From contig CM074193.1 in the NCBI GenBank assembly GCA_037179385.1, forward strand, positions 1,493,931 to 1,557,930: 64,000 nt of DNA, in the 5' to 3' direction. Below, in pieces: positions 12,690 through 26,313 of this stretch. Within the stretch, counting starts at the first letter, position 1. Every line of letters starts with the position of its first letter. This DNA is from Holothuria scabra (lineage: Eukaryota; Echinodermata; Holothuroidea; Aspidochirotida; Holothuriidae). Under the pieces are notes generated by a model that was given only the letters and a program-made list of their open reading frames with translations, was not told the DNA's origin and did no database searches. A program made the position numbers and the translations under genes.

Positions 12690-13010
12690 CGTGAAGTAGC
12701 TACTGGGGTCAGGGAAAAGTTGTCCCTTGAAAATATTTTGGGGAAATTTGTGGAATTTTGGGAATTTTCAGGTTGGCCGAATAATACTTCCTTTTCCTAT
12801 TTCTTTAAACTGTTCTTACTATAAGAAGTCGTGAAACATTTCTCATGCATAATTCGTATTTTCATGCATGCAAAATATTTCCACATATACCGTCTGTGTT
12901 ACAGCAAGAAGCGTGCTTGACTCGAGTTCCGCAGAAACGTTTTCTCTGTGCCAGCAGCGTAAATGTTCTCTTGTACTACATGCGCAGTGCGTTTTGATCA
13001 GTGCAGGGAA
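12690..13010. repeat. Dispersed repeat family R3, copy 1
   Basis: It is collinear with about 21795-22115. Both begin with a TAGCTA..GGGG(T)CAGGG.AAGTTG(T)CCC block typical of hAT-like termini, then TGAAAATA.TTTGGGGAAATTTG, ACATTTCTCATGCATAATTCG, and a distal GTTCCGCAGAAA..TCT and GTCTCTTGTA-like region. The distal terminus was not defined. Confidence 0.55.
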
Positions 13011-13384
13011 CTGTGACAGCCCCCCAGGCTGATGAGTGCAGCGTATACTTCAGGGTTAACCATCGCTGTTCGTTGCATTTAGTACGGTAAAGGATCATGC
13101 ACGATCGGGGTAAATGCAAGCGATGCACCAAGACGCAGTCGACTTTTCACGCATTGGGCCCTCTGTCATCTTCAGTTACTGTTTGGTAAACTGTTTCCAT
13201 TTTAAATATGTTAGTAGTACAAAGGTGAAAAGGTTTCTCAATACGGCCGTAACCCCATGTGGGCCGGGGTGTGAAGAATAGGCCCACAGTATCTCGACTC
13301 TCATAAGAGGCGACTAGAGGAAAGGACCCGTGTTTGGGTTGTTTTGGGGACCAAACTTGAATTTGAACCATGTTGAAACTTACC

Positions 13385-13455
13385 AGGCTAACTAAATAAC
13401 TGACTATAGGGCCTACCTGACTGACTGGGCCGACTGACCGACTGACTAACTAGCT
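13385..13455. repeat. Degenerate CTGA/GACT simple repeat
   Basis: About 70 bases are dominated by ACTGACTG/CCGACTGA/CTAACTA steps. This is a decayed tetranucleotide microsatellite. Confidence 0.7.
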
Positions 13456-15555
13456 CAATATCACGTGTTTCCTTGATCTTAAAAATTAATTCGATAAGGA
13501 GTTTTGTCCTCCTGTTGTTACTTTTGGAAGACTTCCTTTTTCAGACACAACATCATATTATGTGAGAAATGTTAAAGAGCCTGTCACACTGCAGAGATTC
13601 CGGATAGGATTACGATTAAGTTGGTAGCAATATGTGTGTATTGGATTTCGATATGGTTATTCGGACAGAATGTTTCATAAAATACATGGAAAATATCTCC
13701 TTAGGCACAGAAAAATATGCACCAAATCGTATTTTCACATTAAAAAGGTTTCTTACCCTGGAAGGGGAAACACCCTCAACCCCTCCCTCGCGCTCAGCGC
13801 ACTTGTTCGCTTCACTTGCGTCGCTCCCCTCTCAAAAACTCTCGCAAGTGGTGAAAAGTCCCATACTTTTGGAAATAGATCCACGCCGCTTACATCACAC
13901 CGAGAGACAGCGTTTATCGGACATACGTACTCCGATCAAAGCTGTTTGTCGAAGTGACTTCACGAAATAATTAGGCAAATTTTTCGTTCTTCCCGACAAC
14001 TGGCGGCGGAAGCCTGGACGGGGGGGGGAACGCGTCCCCCCTGAAATTCTTAGCGAGGGGTCTCCCCCCCCCCCCCCAAAAAAAAAAAAAAAAATCAGAG
14101 AAGAAGTAAAAGAAACTTGGGAGTCTTGAACCAATTCAAAGTTGAGACTACTAGTTAACCCAACACCGAACAGAGCAGATTCTTGTCACGGTCCCCTGCG
14201 ACCATGCTCTATGCCTGTAACCTAGTATTTGGCTACAAATCATTACAAGAATCTGGCAACCTCGCCCGGTTCGCAAACCAGGTGTATGAAGTATATCACT
14301 TGTCCAGTGAAACCGAACCTTTACTGTACTAGTATTTTCCCTCCACGAGAAGTGAAGCATTGCCATTGCCATTGCCATCACGTGAACGAACAGTGACTTT
14401 AGTCCATTCGACTGGTTTCGACACAATTTATGTTGTACCCGACTACAACCCATAAGTTTTTCTTTTGGTTTTTGAAGATACATGCGCTTTGTGTACCGTG
14501 AAACCAACAGAAAATTTTTGGCCCGCTTCGCCGGCATTTTAATTTACCATCCGGATTCAAAGAAACACCATCAGCGATCAGTGCGCAGTGTGGTAGTGAG
14601 AAATGCCTTGTAATGGCATGTGATGGATAGGCGTCTTCATATTCCTATTTCACCAATCCCTTGAAATATGGACTGTGGGACGCTGACATGACCCGGTCCA
14701 TATCGGGAAAATTCCGGACCGCCTATGTCGGGTTTACTCATTTGGGATTTCAAGGGGGTGATTTCTGCGATAATACCTAACTTTGCCTTACTGCCGCTTT
14801 CTCTACTATACGTATAAGTAATCCAGTGCAAACACCTTCCACCTTTAAGAGAAACCTAGCAAGCAGAATGCATCGATGTATGCAAATGTCGGCAATTTCA
14901 TCTCATTTCTCTTAACCTAGTTCTCTTGTGTCTGTCATGCGTTACGGCTATTTTCTTGATGAAGGGAGCGTATCTAACCATCTGACCATACTAGTTATGC
15001 CCGGCAGGACCTATCTGCCCGTAGTATGACAAGCTCTCAATAAAGCACAGACTTCTTAGAGGGGTAGAATTACCAAGAAAAATGATGAGCGCACTTTGCA
15101 ATTGCAGGGAAATCAGATAAATCGGTTGGGAACTATGTTTCCCTCTTACATGCAAGTTATTTATGCTAAACATATCCAGCAATTGCATTATATAGCCTAC
15201 TACCACATCTCCTCGAGGACATTGTGCTGTCGGGGCTTCGGTCGATGCCGTCTGACTCGATTGGTATATCTTAGGAAACAGTTTAATTATTAGCCAAATC
15301 GTACTACTGCATTTGTTGACATTATTGGTAGTTTGTAATTTATAAACTGCGAAGGTATAGGAAACAGCAAAAGATTTGGTCGATGAAGGCGGGGAGGCGG
15401 AGTGGTTACGGGTGCGAGCGTCACTTGTTAAGTACTAACCCTTTGACAAAATGTCGATACATTGACTTTATGCTGTTGAACACTTACCTTATCTTCATTT
15501 CGCCCTCCCCCTTTTATCACCCCTTACTCTACAGCTATGGACATGACAGGACTCG
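13456..15555. other. Intergenic; no gene recognised
   Basis: It contains a C run and A run near 14064-14095 and a short (GCCATT)n run near 14357-14376. Overlapping reading frames of about 110-128 codons at 13632-13970 and 14151-14537 have no recognisable domain. The stretch CTCGCGCTCAGCGCACTTGT (about 13788) is a style of repeat terminus common in marine invertebrates, but no element could be bounded. Confidence 0.45.
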
Positions 15556-15695
15556 AGCGAATATTTGACTTGACCTGGATTTTGTTATGAATTGACTTGA
15601 CTTGAAAAAGTGCCTGACCTGACTTCATATGAATTGACCTGACTTGCGACTGGACCCCATTTAATTTGACTTGTGATTCGACCCAAGGGTGACTC
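15556..15695. repeat. Degenerate GACTTGACCT tandem repeat
   Basis: Variants of GACTTGAC, GACCTGACTT and ATTGACTTGA recur through about 140 bases. It is a decayed short-period tandem repeat with no coding meaning. Confidence 0.65.
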
Positions 15696-17074
15696 GTCAC
15701 GTACTGAGACTTCCCCAGTGTGTCGTTCCAAAACAACGTTCAGCCCTCATCTTATTTTAAAATGCTTTATTTTTGTGGGAATCGAAATGTGTTCAACACT
15801 CTCGGAAAGCGAAAGAGGTGTACTAAAAAGACGAAAACCGCGATGTTTGACAGTTTACTAAATAGGTTCCAGTCGATGAAAAACTTTAACAGCCGGCCGA
15901 GTAGTGTTGGGGAAATATTGCTGGACAGATAAGATGATGCTAGGGGCTCGGCTTTGAAACAGAACTTTAACTCAAAATACCCAATGCTGGTCTTGCAGGC
16001 CGAGAGTCTTCTGATGCAAAACGCTGTAGTAGTGTGAGAGCAAACCCTATATATGCAAAGTGCATTGTCATGATTGTTAGAAAGTTAAGATCATTCAAAA
16101 ATTTAGAGCGAGTCTCCATCGTAGCACCTAAAATTAGTTAGGGCACCTATACATGGCAAAAGCGTACCTTTCTTCCTCGAATAACTGTCGACATTGTAAA
16201 TTGCGTTTCACGTTTCTCCGCCATAATTGTTTCTGATCTCTGTAGCAAGAGGCTTCGTGCAAAATATTTTCTGAATGGGGCGTGAGGAGTAACTGCCCGA
16301 AAGACTGTCTGAGTGGAGACTCACCGTTGAGGGGCGTACGGAAGATTTCGAAAAAGTGTGACTCTCAGATCGCATTTCTCATGTTTTAAAGTAATCAAAG
16401 TAGTCTTTATTTTGAGATTTCGTTTACAATAAAATTGTCACTTCAATAGTCCTCTGATAATAAAATTATCAAATTGCAACATGACCAGAAAATAATCGAC
16501 CTTGTAAAATGTACCACTACCATTGGATTAAATGCAGTGTTTTATGTTTCTCCTCCATAACTGCTTCTTATCGCCGCTCCTCATGAACTATGAGGGAACT
16601 GTGCATCCCCACCCCGACTGACATCGAGAACCTCTAACTAGCTAAAAGCAAAGTGACTTCTCCTACCAGGGGCATAGCAATAAATTTGTAATGGGGGAGC
16701 AGCCCATAGACAGACTTTCAGCGCTCTGAGCCACCATTGGTTGAGCATCGGAGCGCAAGAAAAATTTTGCCCCAAATGCCTCCCAGATCGCGGAAAATGG
16801 TACTTCGTATGCCTTTTCATCGCACCAACAGTATTGTAAAAACAAAACATTATAAATAAATATATGCTCAAGGTGGCGGTGTAGGCGCTTTCCCCTTTCT
16901 CTTCCTCCCCTTGGCTGGGCGTCTTCTTAGTTACCAATCTGCCAATATGAAGGTTGCCAGTGTACAAGTATATGGTTTACCGTTTTCAGAAACTATTGTA
17001 TAGTGGTTAACCTTTGAAAAGCAAATTTTAAGAGACGGGCACGAGGTCGGATTTTTAGCTAGGGAAGAACATAA

Positions 17075-17295
17075 GGGGAGGGATGTCCCAGTTCCCTTTG
17101 GGAAAGCTTTTGCTTTTGGAAGCGGGCTAAGATGCAAAAGTGGTGCTTTATTTGAACCATCTTGAAGCTTATTTAAAACACGCATAACGGAGAATAGGAA
17201 GTAAAGAATCACAGACGGTGCGTGTTACTAGTAGACAAACTGCTTCCGATGCCCCCCTTTTAGCTGATTTCTCCCCGACTACTTACAGAAGTGAG
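17075..17295. repeat. Dispersed repeat family R2, copy 2
   Basis: It aligns with 12440-12655 through AAAGTGGTGCTTTATTTGAA, a TTTAAAACACGCATAACGG block, ACTGCTTCCGATG and AGCTGATTT. It lies in otherwise unremarkable intergenic DNA (15.7-17.8 kb) in which no gene was recognised. Confidence 0.55.
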
Positions 17296-17800
17296 GGTTA
17301 TGATCCACGATACCTACCCATATTGCGCATACTATCGTTGTTCGGTATAGCTGGGACAACAAATTAGGTACAATGTACAGCATACATTGCACACGTGGGC
17401 TAGCTTGCTTCCTCGTATTTAATTTATTTACGCTCATGACATATAAGCAGCTATTAACATAATGAAATTTTTCTTCTTAAATCAGAAAGGACTGATAATC
17501 AACAATTATCTCACTATTTTTGTCCACATAACACCCCTTCAACTGAAGATAATTTGCATGAACTGAAAGAACCACTTTACCCAGCAAATTGACCTCATCA
17601 TGCTAGCTAGAGGCCCAACCATGTTACATTGAGCTATATTTCTACGAAAGCAGTAAATTTCGTCTATTAACTGCACATGTGAAGGATTTTTTTGAAGTTT
17701 TTGAAACCCTTAACAAAATTTTGACGCATTGGGGCTCCAACGAACACGATGCCACTGCCTGTAGCTCTATAAGTCCAGACTGAGTAAGGTTTGACCTTAA

Positions 17801-18076
17801 AGCCCCAGTTCTCTCACCCTAAACAGTACCAATTCTCCTAACCTTCTTCCTGAAGCCCCTCTTATAATTGTCTGATATTCATCCTCATCCAGACACAATC
17901 TCAGTTTATTGCTTTAGGTTGAGTAAAGAAAAACTCAATTTATATAATCAAAACACTCCCATTACCGTTCATGCTGTGTAATCTAAGCTTTGGCACTCTG
18001 CATTTTATGAATTATCTGTCAATCAAACAGTTGAGAATTTCGGTACCCGGGTACCAAAATTGTAGTTTGGGGCCCT
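17801..18076. mobile_element. TTAA-target MITE (piggyBac-type), copy B
   Basis: This is the cleanest copy for target-site analysis. TTAA (17797-17800) directly precedes AGCCCCAGTTCTCTCACCCT, and TTAA (18077-18080) directly follows a right end that includes GTAGTTTGGGGCCCT. Internal blocks are the same as in copy A (CCAATTCTCCTAACCTTCTT, CATCCTCATCCAGACA, CAGTTTATTGCTTTA). Length is 276 bp, with no reading frame. Confidence 0.88.
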
Positions 18077-18080
18077 TTAA

Positions 18081-21010
18081 CCAAATTGCAACATATTGCA
18101 CTTCTGTAGAACTTATCGCGAGAATTAACTCACGTCATTAATATACTAAAAGTCAACATAAATCAACATTTGCAAAAGAGCCAAATTTTAACCCCGAAAA
18201 TTTTTTTTTTAGAAGGGGGAGCACATGTTCGGTATCGACTTCCGTACAATCTTGTCAAAGCGTTACTATGGTTATCTCCTACGCGGCAAACTGTCATATT
18301 TGACTGTTTGAGCGGGCAGAGTGCACAAAGTGACCTTCACATCATCACAGGCGTCCAAATGGTTAGATAATACCTTGCCTTACAAGCTACGTTATCGTAA
18401 TGTTTCTAATGCAACTCATCGCTGTTCTCGCGGGCTAAAGTTTCCACATATTTTAGAGTAGAACTTCCGGCATTGCACTTTTGTCGTTTATCAAATCTGG
18501 TGAATTTTTCCGACAATGATTAATATCAATATCAACGTTGTTCTGGCCTCTTAAACTTAAGTTATTTATTGTAATCCTCTCTTCCTGCTATTCACCAAGT
18601 AATCCCTTGATATTTTGTATTTTCAAGAAAGTGTACTGCACATCGAGAAAGTGGGCAGCTTACGCCATGGCCTTACTGTTTAGTGTAATAAAAGGCATTT
18701 CAATATGTGAATTTACGGATGCTTTTGAATGCCATCTGTATTAAGTTTTTATCAAACACTTACAAAAGTCCCTTTAGGTGTGACATTTTTCTGCCGTTTG
18801 AGGTCGAGTTGATGGGGAAGAGCAGTCCCCACAAAGTGTAATAGTTCAATAGTCTATTACTGGCAATCGAGAATAAGGTGAAAATATTTTCCCCACTAAA
18901 TTGTAAAATTCATGGGGTGTAACTTTATTTTGGATATGCACTATTTAAATACATGTAAGAGTAATAAATAGATATCGGTGAAAATTAGCTGTTGTTTTTA
19001 AGTAAGTTTCGGGACTGCTCATGCCGTTTAAATAAAAACTTTCATTACACTTCAAAATGTAAAACAGCCTCATTCCACTAGTTTTTGGAGTTGTTACAAC
19101 ATCTTGGCTTGGGTGAAAAATTGTGTCGAATACACACGCTTGGAAGCGCTACTATAAACTGGGTCAGTAGTGAACATGCCTTAGGAGTGCCATAATTGGG
19201 AGTGGCTTCCACTCTGATGTTTGTAATTAAAGTAATGAGGATCCTTGTATGTAATTTATTGCAACATATTGGAAAAAAGGAAAATAACTGCAAATTTTGG
19301 ACGATTGGGTTGGAGGTGTACTTCCAGCCACTACATTTTGTACGAAGACTCACTCTTCTTACCGGAGGCATAACTATACGACGGGAGTGGGGGAAGCGGG
19401 CCCACATTTTTTGTGTTCTAATAAAATGTGTTAATTTTTGGCAAGTAATTAATGTCCGAACGGAAATAAACTTAGGAGCATTTCCTTCAAAAATAAATAA
19501 ATACAATGCGTTGGAGAAAAAAATAAATGTGGAAATACGTTTCGCGCAACATGAAATCAACTGATAAGAAAATGCAGTACCACTCCACTAAAAGGCCTGT
19601 AATCTGCACTATGGTTTATTTGCTCTTAAAATTCACTTGCATAATGAAACGAAAGTCCAAGAGACAAATTGTAAAGTTTCGACTCTTTCTGCCTTTTGGA
19701 TGGTTGGTTGATGTACTGCAAACATGACTACGCTTTGAAGACCACTCTTGCACGACCATGCATATATTCACATAATATGCCGTACGGTAGGGGAAGTTCT
19801 CAAGCGTTTCTAAACCGAGCCTAGGGTCACTTTTGCTCGAATTTGTAATTGTAGTACCCAAAATTTGCGAGAATACTACTATACATATACCATACAGGCC
19901 TACATAATATGGGCTCCACGGGCCACTGTGAATGTACGTCGCGGTCTGCAAATGGCCCGAGGGCCCCCACTTGAAATCCCCCTGTCGTGTGGTGATGTGC
20001 TGCTTTCGAATGATTCTTAACAAGTACGTCACGTCTCACTCCTTGCTCACGACAAGGTCATAAAGGGATATGTAATTGAGTAGGAATGGACATGTAGCCC
20101 AAGGACAGGGGGTAATGGACAAATGTAACGGATATATGGGAACATAGAATTGGCAAAATAATGTATTTTTCAGCATGATTTTCGTATCATCTGCGCACAA
20201 TGATATGATATCCACGGTCGTAGGGCCGTACGGCATCCCCCATGAGAGGGAATTTCCCTCAGAATTTTTCAAAGTGAAACTATTTCTATACAACGGTCGT
20301 CTTAGTATATCAAACACAAATTTGACCCAGACTATTCGTTTAATTATAACTCCCTGATTATTATGAGCATTCACATGGGCAATTCCGTCTGCTGAAATGT
20401 ATTGGCTAAACCACGGAGCCAGCTTCACATACGAGAGAGTATGTCGTAAGGTATAACTTTACTTAATGTCAGGTTTACAGCACATTTTAGATGACCGGCG
20501 GGGCTCCTAGGGGCTGTGAAATTTTATGATGGTATGGCACCCGAAACCCCCACTCCACCCAACCCCTGTAGCTACGCCACAGGAATCAGCTCATGAAATC
20601 ATCATGCTCCGTAACAGAAGGGGCGACAATTCTGTGCTAATATTATGCGCAGGTATACAAGTACGGTATGCTGACCAGGGTCAGCGTCATCTGCAATGCT
20701 CAACGATACAGTACGCGAAATTCACTGAATTTTCTGCAATCTGGAGGTAAAATTTGTTTTGTACGGCAAGTTTAAATTTTGAAGTTCACTTCGCTTAGAT
20801 ATTGAATCCGTGCCTCAGTTTTCTGATATTTTATACCTAAAAAGCTCAAATGGAAATCAAAAGCCTGATAGAAAGATAGATGGCATGCACCGAGGATGGA
20901 TTTCTGTTTAACCTTTTGCATGCCCTCGTTAGTTCGTGGAAAATGACAACCGTCTGAGCAAGCGTGACGGGGTCGGGTGACCCAGGCCCTCTTTCGTGAC
21001 GCAAAAACAA
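18081..21010. other. Intergenic; no gene recognised
   Basis: Two overlapping antiparallel reading frames (160 codons minus strand at 19078-19560; 122 codons plus strand at 19196-19564) are the longest here but match nothing I recognise. A hAT-like single end (CCCCTGTAGCTACGCCAC) lies at about 20565. No promoter or exon structure could be supported. Confidence 0.45.
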
Positions 21011-21048
21011 AACAAACAAACAAACAAACAAACAAACAAACAAACAAA
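21011..21048. repeat. (ACAA)n microsatellite
   Basis: About nine uninterrupted AAAC/ACAA units. The antisense reading gives a repetitive VCLF peptide that should not be taken as a gene. Confidence 0.95.
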
Positions 21049-21794
21049 GGGGAGGGGCGCATAGGAAGTGAGAAAGATGATAAGATACAAACATGTATAT
21101 GGTGTAGTAGGTAAGGTGATGCATGTTCCCACAAAATGTCGGGAAACCTAAATAAAAATCAGTGTAAAATATGTATACGGTAATTAGCGGATTAGTAAAC
21201 ATTTCTAACTTTTACTCAGTTTAATAAGTGTTGCTTAGGCTAGGAAATCATAGTTAAGTCTGTGTAACCACAAAAATTTAGAGATATAGCATCATTTTGT
21301 ATCTTAATATGACATCTACCCCATTCCTCATGTCCCTCCCCGAGAATGGTGATCACTATATGGAAGTAACATCATGTTAATGACCAAATGAATAATGGAC
21401 CGGTCTAGGTGAATAATTCGCGGGGCGGATCCAGGATTTTTGTTTGTGGGGTGCGCAAATACACCTTACCTTACATTCCCTACAGAAATCTTTAGCATAA
21501 ACGCCTTTGGTGTCGGCGCGGAGCTATAGCTGTGCAAGTGGCCCTCCATTTTCTCAACAGTTTATTTCACATTTGAGCCACTCAGTCTTCTACTGAAGTA
21601 ACGACTGCTTAGATTATAAAACATTTCGTGGCTTTGATACCATTTGTGAGAGAACAAGCCTTTTAAGTTGTTCAGAACATACACACGGGACTGCACTGTC
21701 ACTTCAAATCTCTTGGGTTTAACTTCTAGGCCAAACTTCTGGCACACCACTATAGCTTGCAGGTGTCATTGACAAATTAATGATCATGGTAGGT

Positions 21795-22115
21795 GGCGTA
21801 GCTAGTGGGGGCAGGGGGACAAGTTGCCCCTGGAAAATAATTTGCGGAAATTTGATGAAATTGGGGGAATTTGATGAATTTTCTTATTCTAACAAAAATT
21901 TTGAGAAACTTTTGTTAGAATGAGAAATTACGAGACATTTCTTATACATAATTCGTATTTTCATGCAACAAATTACGGTAACCCAGACTTTGCCAGTGTC
22001 GCATGAATCGGCCCTCTACACGTTCCACAGAAATGTCCTCTCCGCGTAGCACATTGAATGGTCTCTTGTATACGCGCAGATATTATGATCAGTGCCAGTT
22101 TCAGTGCACAGGAAG
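21795..22115. repeat. Dispersed repeat family R3, copy 2
   Basis: It is collinear with 12690-13010. It begins GGCGTAGCTAGTGGGGGCAG, a hAT-like terminus, then TTGCCCCTGGAAAATAATTTG, ACATTTCTTATACATAATTC, GTTCCACAGAAATGTCCTCT and GGTCTCTTGTA. The internal segment TTCTAACAAAAATTTT..AAACTTTTGTTAGAA forms a dyad. Confidence 0.55.
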
Positions 22116-25100
22116 CTTATAATCACGAATTCAACAACAGCTGATACAGTACAACTAACACTGAAAGGCTGTAAACCCGAACTTATCCCCTTGTACACAG
22201 TCTCTGCATTACACACTTTGTGAATTCAGTAAAAGGATGTGAAAACTGACAAGTCACTAACGTTTACCTCCCCCCCCCCCCAAGTTATTATATTGTCCTA
22301 CAAGCCTGCAAGCTAATAGCAGCTTTACCGGTCTTACTTTGTGTACATAACGATGGATGTGGCTGAAACAATCCATGGCCAACGATTAACTTAAAGTTAG
22401 TCTAGAAATAAGAATGAACGGGATCCATTGGCATAATTAGATTTTGTTACGGTACTTAGCCTTATCCTTGGAGGCTTACTGGCTAGTTCGGGAAAAAAGC
22501 TTTCTGCTCACTTGGGGTGTAACAATAAACGGGTCCATGAGTACCTTGTAGCCTTTTACACTTAACAGACAACTGTTCTAACAGGATATCCTGTGTGATC
22601 GAGCCACTATTAGGCCTTCTTTTAGTGGCGTAAGAAAGGGGTACCATTGGGTCATGCCCCTCTCACAGATGCCATTTTTCTTTGTTCTTAAAAATACGTA
22701 GCAAACTTTAGTAACACAGATTTTACTTCAAAAGATAGCACATGTGGCACCAGATTGCATATAACAGGATAAGGAAACCCACTTTTTCAAAAAGGGAAAA
22801 GTTTTTTCTGCAAGGTCCCTCAGTGATACCAATTTTTTGTAATTCCTATAAATAGGAAAATTCTGACAAATTCCAATTTTTGCTTTCATAAGTCGACTAC
22901 GAATCCCACTGGTGGGGAGGGGGATTGCCTCTCCTAAAGAAATTAGGAGCAACTTCTCCCTTCTTTGGTGGTATTTACCATGTTCTGGTGTTTACTACAA
23001 AGATTTCTCCAAGCAACTCCCTGCTCCAAGTCAAAGCCTACAATACCCGTACCGCATTGCCTGCGTCTAATATGCTTTGTAATTACTAAAAGACAAATGG
23101 ATCAATCACTTCCTTAAAACTTTTTGATCGATTTTCCTAGATTCTTTTAGCAATGTTTTCTAAGAGCTCAGGTCATTTTATTGACGGTATTACATATCTT
23201 TAAGAAGAAACGCCAAATACCATTCTGCATGTAGAAACTTCTGTCACATGAATTACAGTTCGTAGGCAGATAGTTTTTAGGGGCCTATAGTCCATGTTCC
23301 CAGGGTTAGCATGTTCAGCGATTTCGAACTATTCAATGATTGGGGCGATGATTATATTTTACAAGGTTCGACATCGTTCTTCTCAAAGTTCAATCGATGT
23401 CCTTGGAAATGCCTGTTCCGAGAATTCAGGAGTATTAAACCCTGGACTATTTGGAATCGCTGAAGTTTGTATGCACAAGTAGGTGACCCATACATGATGC
23501 GACTTTCTTCCTCCCTCCGAAATGCGGACACATCCCCATAAAATCACAGTAGATTGACGTATGTGTTACACATGCTGTATTGTAGTTCTTTTCATCCTGT
23601 TCTATTCAAAGAGGAAATAGCATATATCGATTGGCTGCACATGTTTCTAGACTTTGTTTGTTAACGTGAAGGGGTTAGGGTATTAACTGTGTGAAGGTCT
23701 AGAGAAAATGAGTGCTTTAGCTAAGCGCGCCGAAAAATTTAGGTTCTTCAGTTCTTGGTAGACAGAGAAATTTTCTTCTTGAGAACAAAAATTGCAAGCA
23801 CACAGAGCAATTAACTAGAGAGCTGTAACTAACTGTCATCGTTGTCGGGACTGCAGATACTTTCGATTCATACTATCAAACGAAAATGTAGAAATTCTCT
23901 GTAGGGGATGCCTTTTACAGACCGGGAGCCATGGCCCCTACCGCTCACCGGGCGCTACGACCCAGACTCTGAGAACATAGCAATACATTATAGGTGGAAC
24001 AATGATGTCACAGTAATTTGCCCCTAGTGGGCCGACGTCATGTGTTGAGAATAAGAATTCTTTTGATTGTGGTGAGGGGGAATATTACCTTGGGGTCCAC
24101 ATTTTTAAGCTTTGAAAATGTAACATCCTGGTCTCATGGTAGAGAGTCAGGAAAAGGATTGTAACTTATATGTGGAGTCACATTTAAACATGCCAAAAAC
24201 CCCAATTTTAGCGCCCCTTGCCCCTATCTGTTCCAATGTTTGTTAATAAAGTATACTGCGGGAACATAATACTGGGAAACGGCTTGAAAAAATGAGAGGA
24301 AATTCCTTGATTACTTTTGCCCCTTTAAGAGACACGAAGTCATTGCAATTATATGATTCATACTGTCGGTAACGGCATTTTGTATTTGAATAGAGAGAAT
24401 ATTATATTAATAGTTCTTCATTCATGAATCTAATGGTTTCTTCCATTAAACTAATTTATGGTTCTTGTCGAGTTCTTAAATAAGAGTAGAGTATTTACTT
24501 ATTTGAAAGCCATGGAATCTGAAAACACTTATAATTTCGGGTAACAACTTCAGGTCATAAAATTGGCTTGCGGTTTTCATCCTTTATGAATCTCCGTATG
24601 CATCCATCCTGTCGACTGGTCGAATGAATGTTTGTCTGCAAGTGTACTTGCATTTGTGTTTATGACGCTTGGATTATGAACATGTTATCTCATGAAAGCA
24701 ATAAAAATACTTTTCATACTTGGTATATAGTATCATTGTATTGTTGTGATGCCAGACTTCATGATAGCCTTAGACGTTTACATTGTAAAGGTGATATTTC
24801 CCATGTTTCTGTTATATGGGTGCGTTATTGTCAGGTAAAGAACCGTTTTACTTTTGGTAACCTAAGGTAAATACATGCAATTCTTAAAATCTCTTAACGA
24901 GACATCTACAAATAGCAACGATATTTATTATATGAATTTCGAACATAAATTTTAGAGGAGCCTGTGAAGCATATTATTTTCACTGGGTGTTAGATCATGC
25001 TGTGCAGTCACAGGTCCGTAAAGTTTAAAAACAACTGGACATCTCAAGACGGGTAAAGGATACTTTTCATACTTGGTTTATATAAATCCATTACTTTTAG

Positions 25101-25742
25101 AGAAGGAACCACTTGATAGGACCTTATTGGTTATAGTTCAAATTTCATCCTACAGTTGGAGAGCAGAGCTCACATTTGTGACCGTTATCTGGTTATTGCG
25201 CAATCTTAACAACCTCAGCACTCGCGGTAAATGCATTCTGGGAAACTGTACTTGAATTAGCTTACGCAGAGCGAAAACGGAAACCAGATTAAATGTCAAT
25301 AAATCTTGTTCAAGGTCTTACGTAGTTGAGTATTTATTGGCAACTGAAGAAAAATAGAAAGTTAAATGTTCGAAAGAAACTCGATTCAGTATAGATAGCG
25401 GTTGTCAGGGGTAAAGTCATCGTCATAATATAAGCTTTCTGAGAAAACCGAAGGAGCGAGAGCTCACTTGCGAAGTTTAAAACTGCGCCTTTTCCGTCTT
25501 CAAGTTGAGAATATGGTGAAATATCATTTGAAAGAAAGAAAACAAGTAATATTTCCCAAAGGTAACGGTACCCTTCTTGTTATTTTTTATCTTCACTAAA
25601 TGCTATAAAGAACTCTGGTCTTTGTTCTGCTTCATCTATGCCGATATGTACATACTTTCGCATCACTCAATAAAGTATGTGCACGCCCTAAGCATGTCGA
25701 TGTGTTGGATCTTGTATCGCAGTGCTGCAATATGCTAGGTAA
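22116..25742. other. Intergenic, 3.6 kb; no gene recognised
   Basis: There is a C run near 22269-22281. Reading frames do not exceed about 80 codons and none is recognisable. A possible hAT-type end (TTAGTGGCGTAAGAAAGGGG) lies at about 22622 without a visible partner. Confidence 0.45.
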
Positions 25743-26085
25743 CATCATGAACCAGTCTGAAGCAGGCACAGGATTCAGCCTCACATTCAGCCCCACATTC
25801 CGCCCCACATTCTGAATCAGGCACAGGATTCAGCCTCACATTCAGCCCCACATTCACCCTCACATTCTGAAGCTAGCACAGGATTCGGCCCCACATTCGC
25901 CCAGGCCCCAGCACAGGATTCGGCTTACATTCACTTAGCACAGGATTCATTATGATATGCACACCTACAGCACAGGGTTCAGCCCCACATTTGTGCTGTG
26001 CTGGGCGAATGTGGGACCGAATCCTGCGCTAGCCTCAGAATGTGGGGCTGAATCCTGTGCCTGCTTCAGACTGGTCCATCATGAA
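25743..26085. repeat. Imperfect long palindrome built from tandem CACAGGATTCAGCC/CCCACATTC motifs
   Basis: The left arm starts CATGAACCAGTCTGAAGCAG and continues with GCACAGGATTCAGCC(C/T)CACATTC units repeated several times. The right arm, in reverse complement, starts ATGATGGACCAGTCTGAAGC and carries the same units. The arms meet around 25940-25990. A block of about 57 bases is duplicated in the left arm only, so that arm is longer. No reading frame of note. This looks like a foldback or tandem-repeat element that can form a large hairpin. Confidence 0.8.
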
Positions 26086-26313
26086 TTGCGTTTCAAGATG
26101 ACGTAATTACTAACATGTGTACTGCAAATAGATTCGTAGCATTAGCAAAGCGGGGTTGACCGTCTTCAGGAAATTTGGAATAATTTATCAACGAAACTGT
26201 GTCTGAAAGTATATTTTGTTATCAAATTTGAACATTTCATCAAAGTGTAATTTATTTTGGTGACCCCGAGGTCAGCTCTCCAACTGCTAGGTCAAACTTC
26301 GAAAATATGGTAA

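Noticed and set aside
19078..19564. Two overlapping antiparallel frames (160 and 122 codons)
   Set aside because: Neither shows a recognisable motif or exon-like junctions; overlapping open frames on both strands suggest chance absence of stops.
20560..20582. CCCCTGTAGCTACGCCAC as a hAT terminus
   Set aside because: It looks like a hAT-type end but no partner terminus or target duplication was found, so no element is called.
20846..21202. Frames rich in VCLF repeats
   Set aside because: Pure translation of the (ACAA)n microsatellite on the minus strand.
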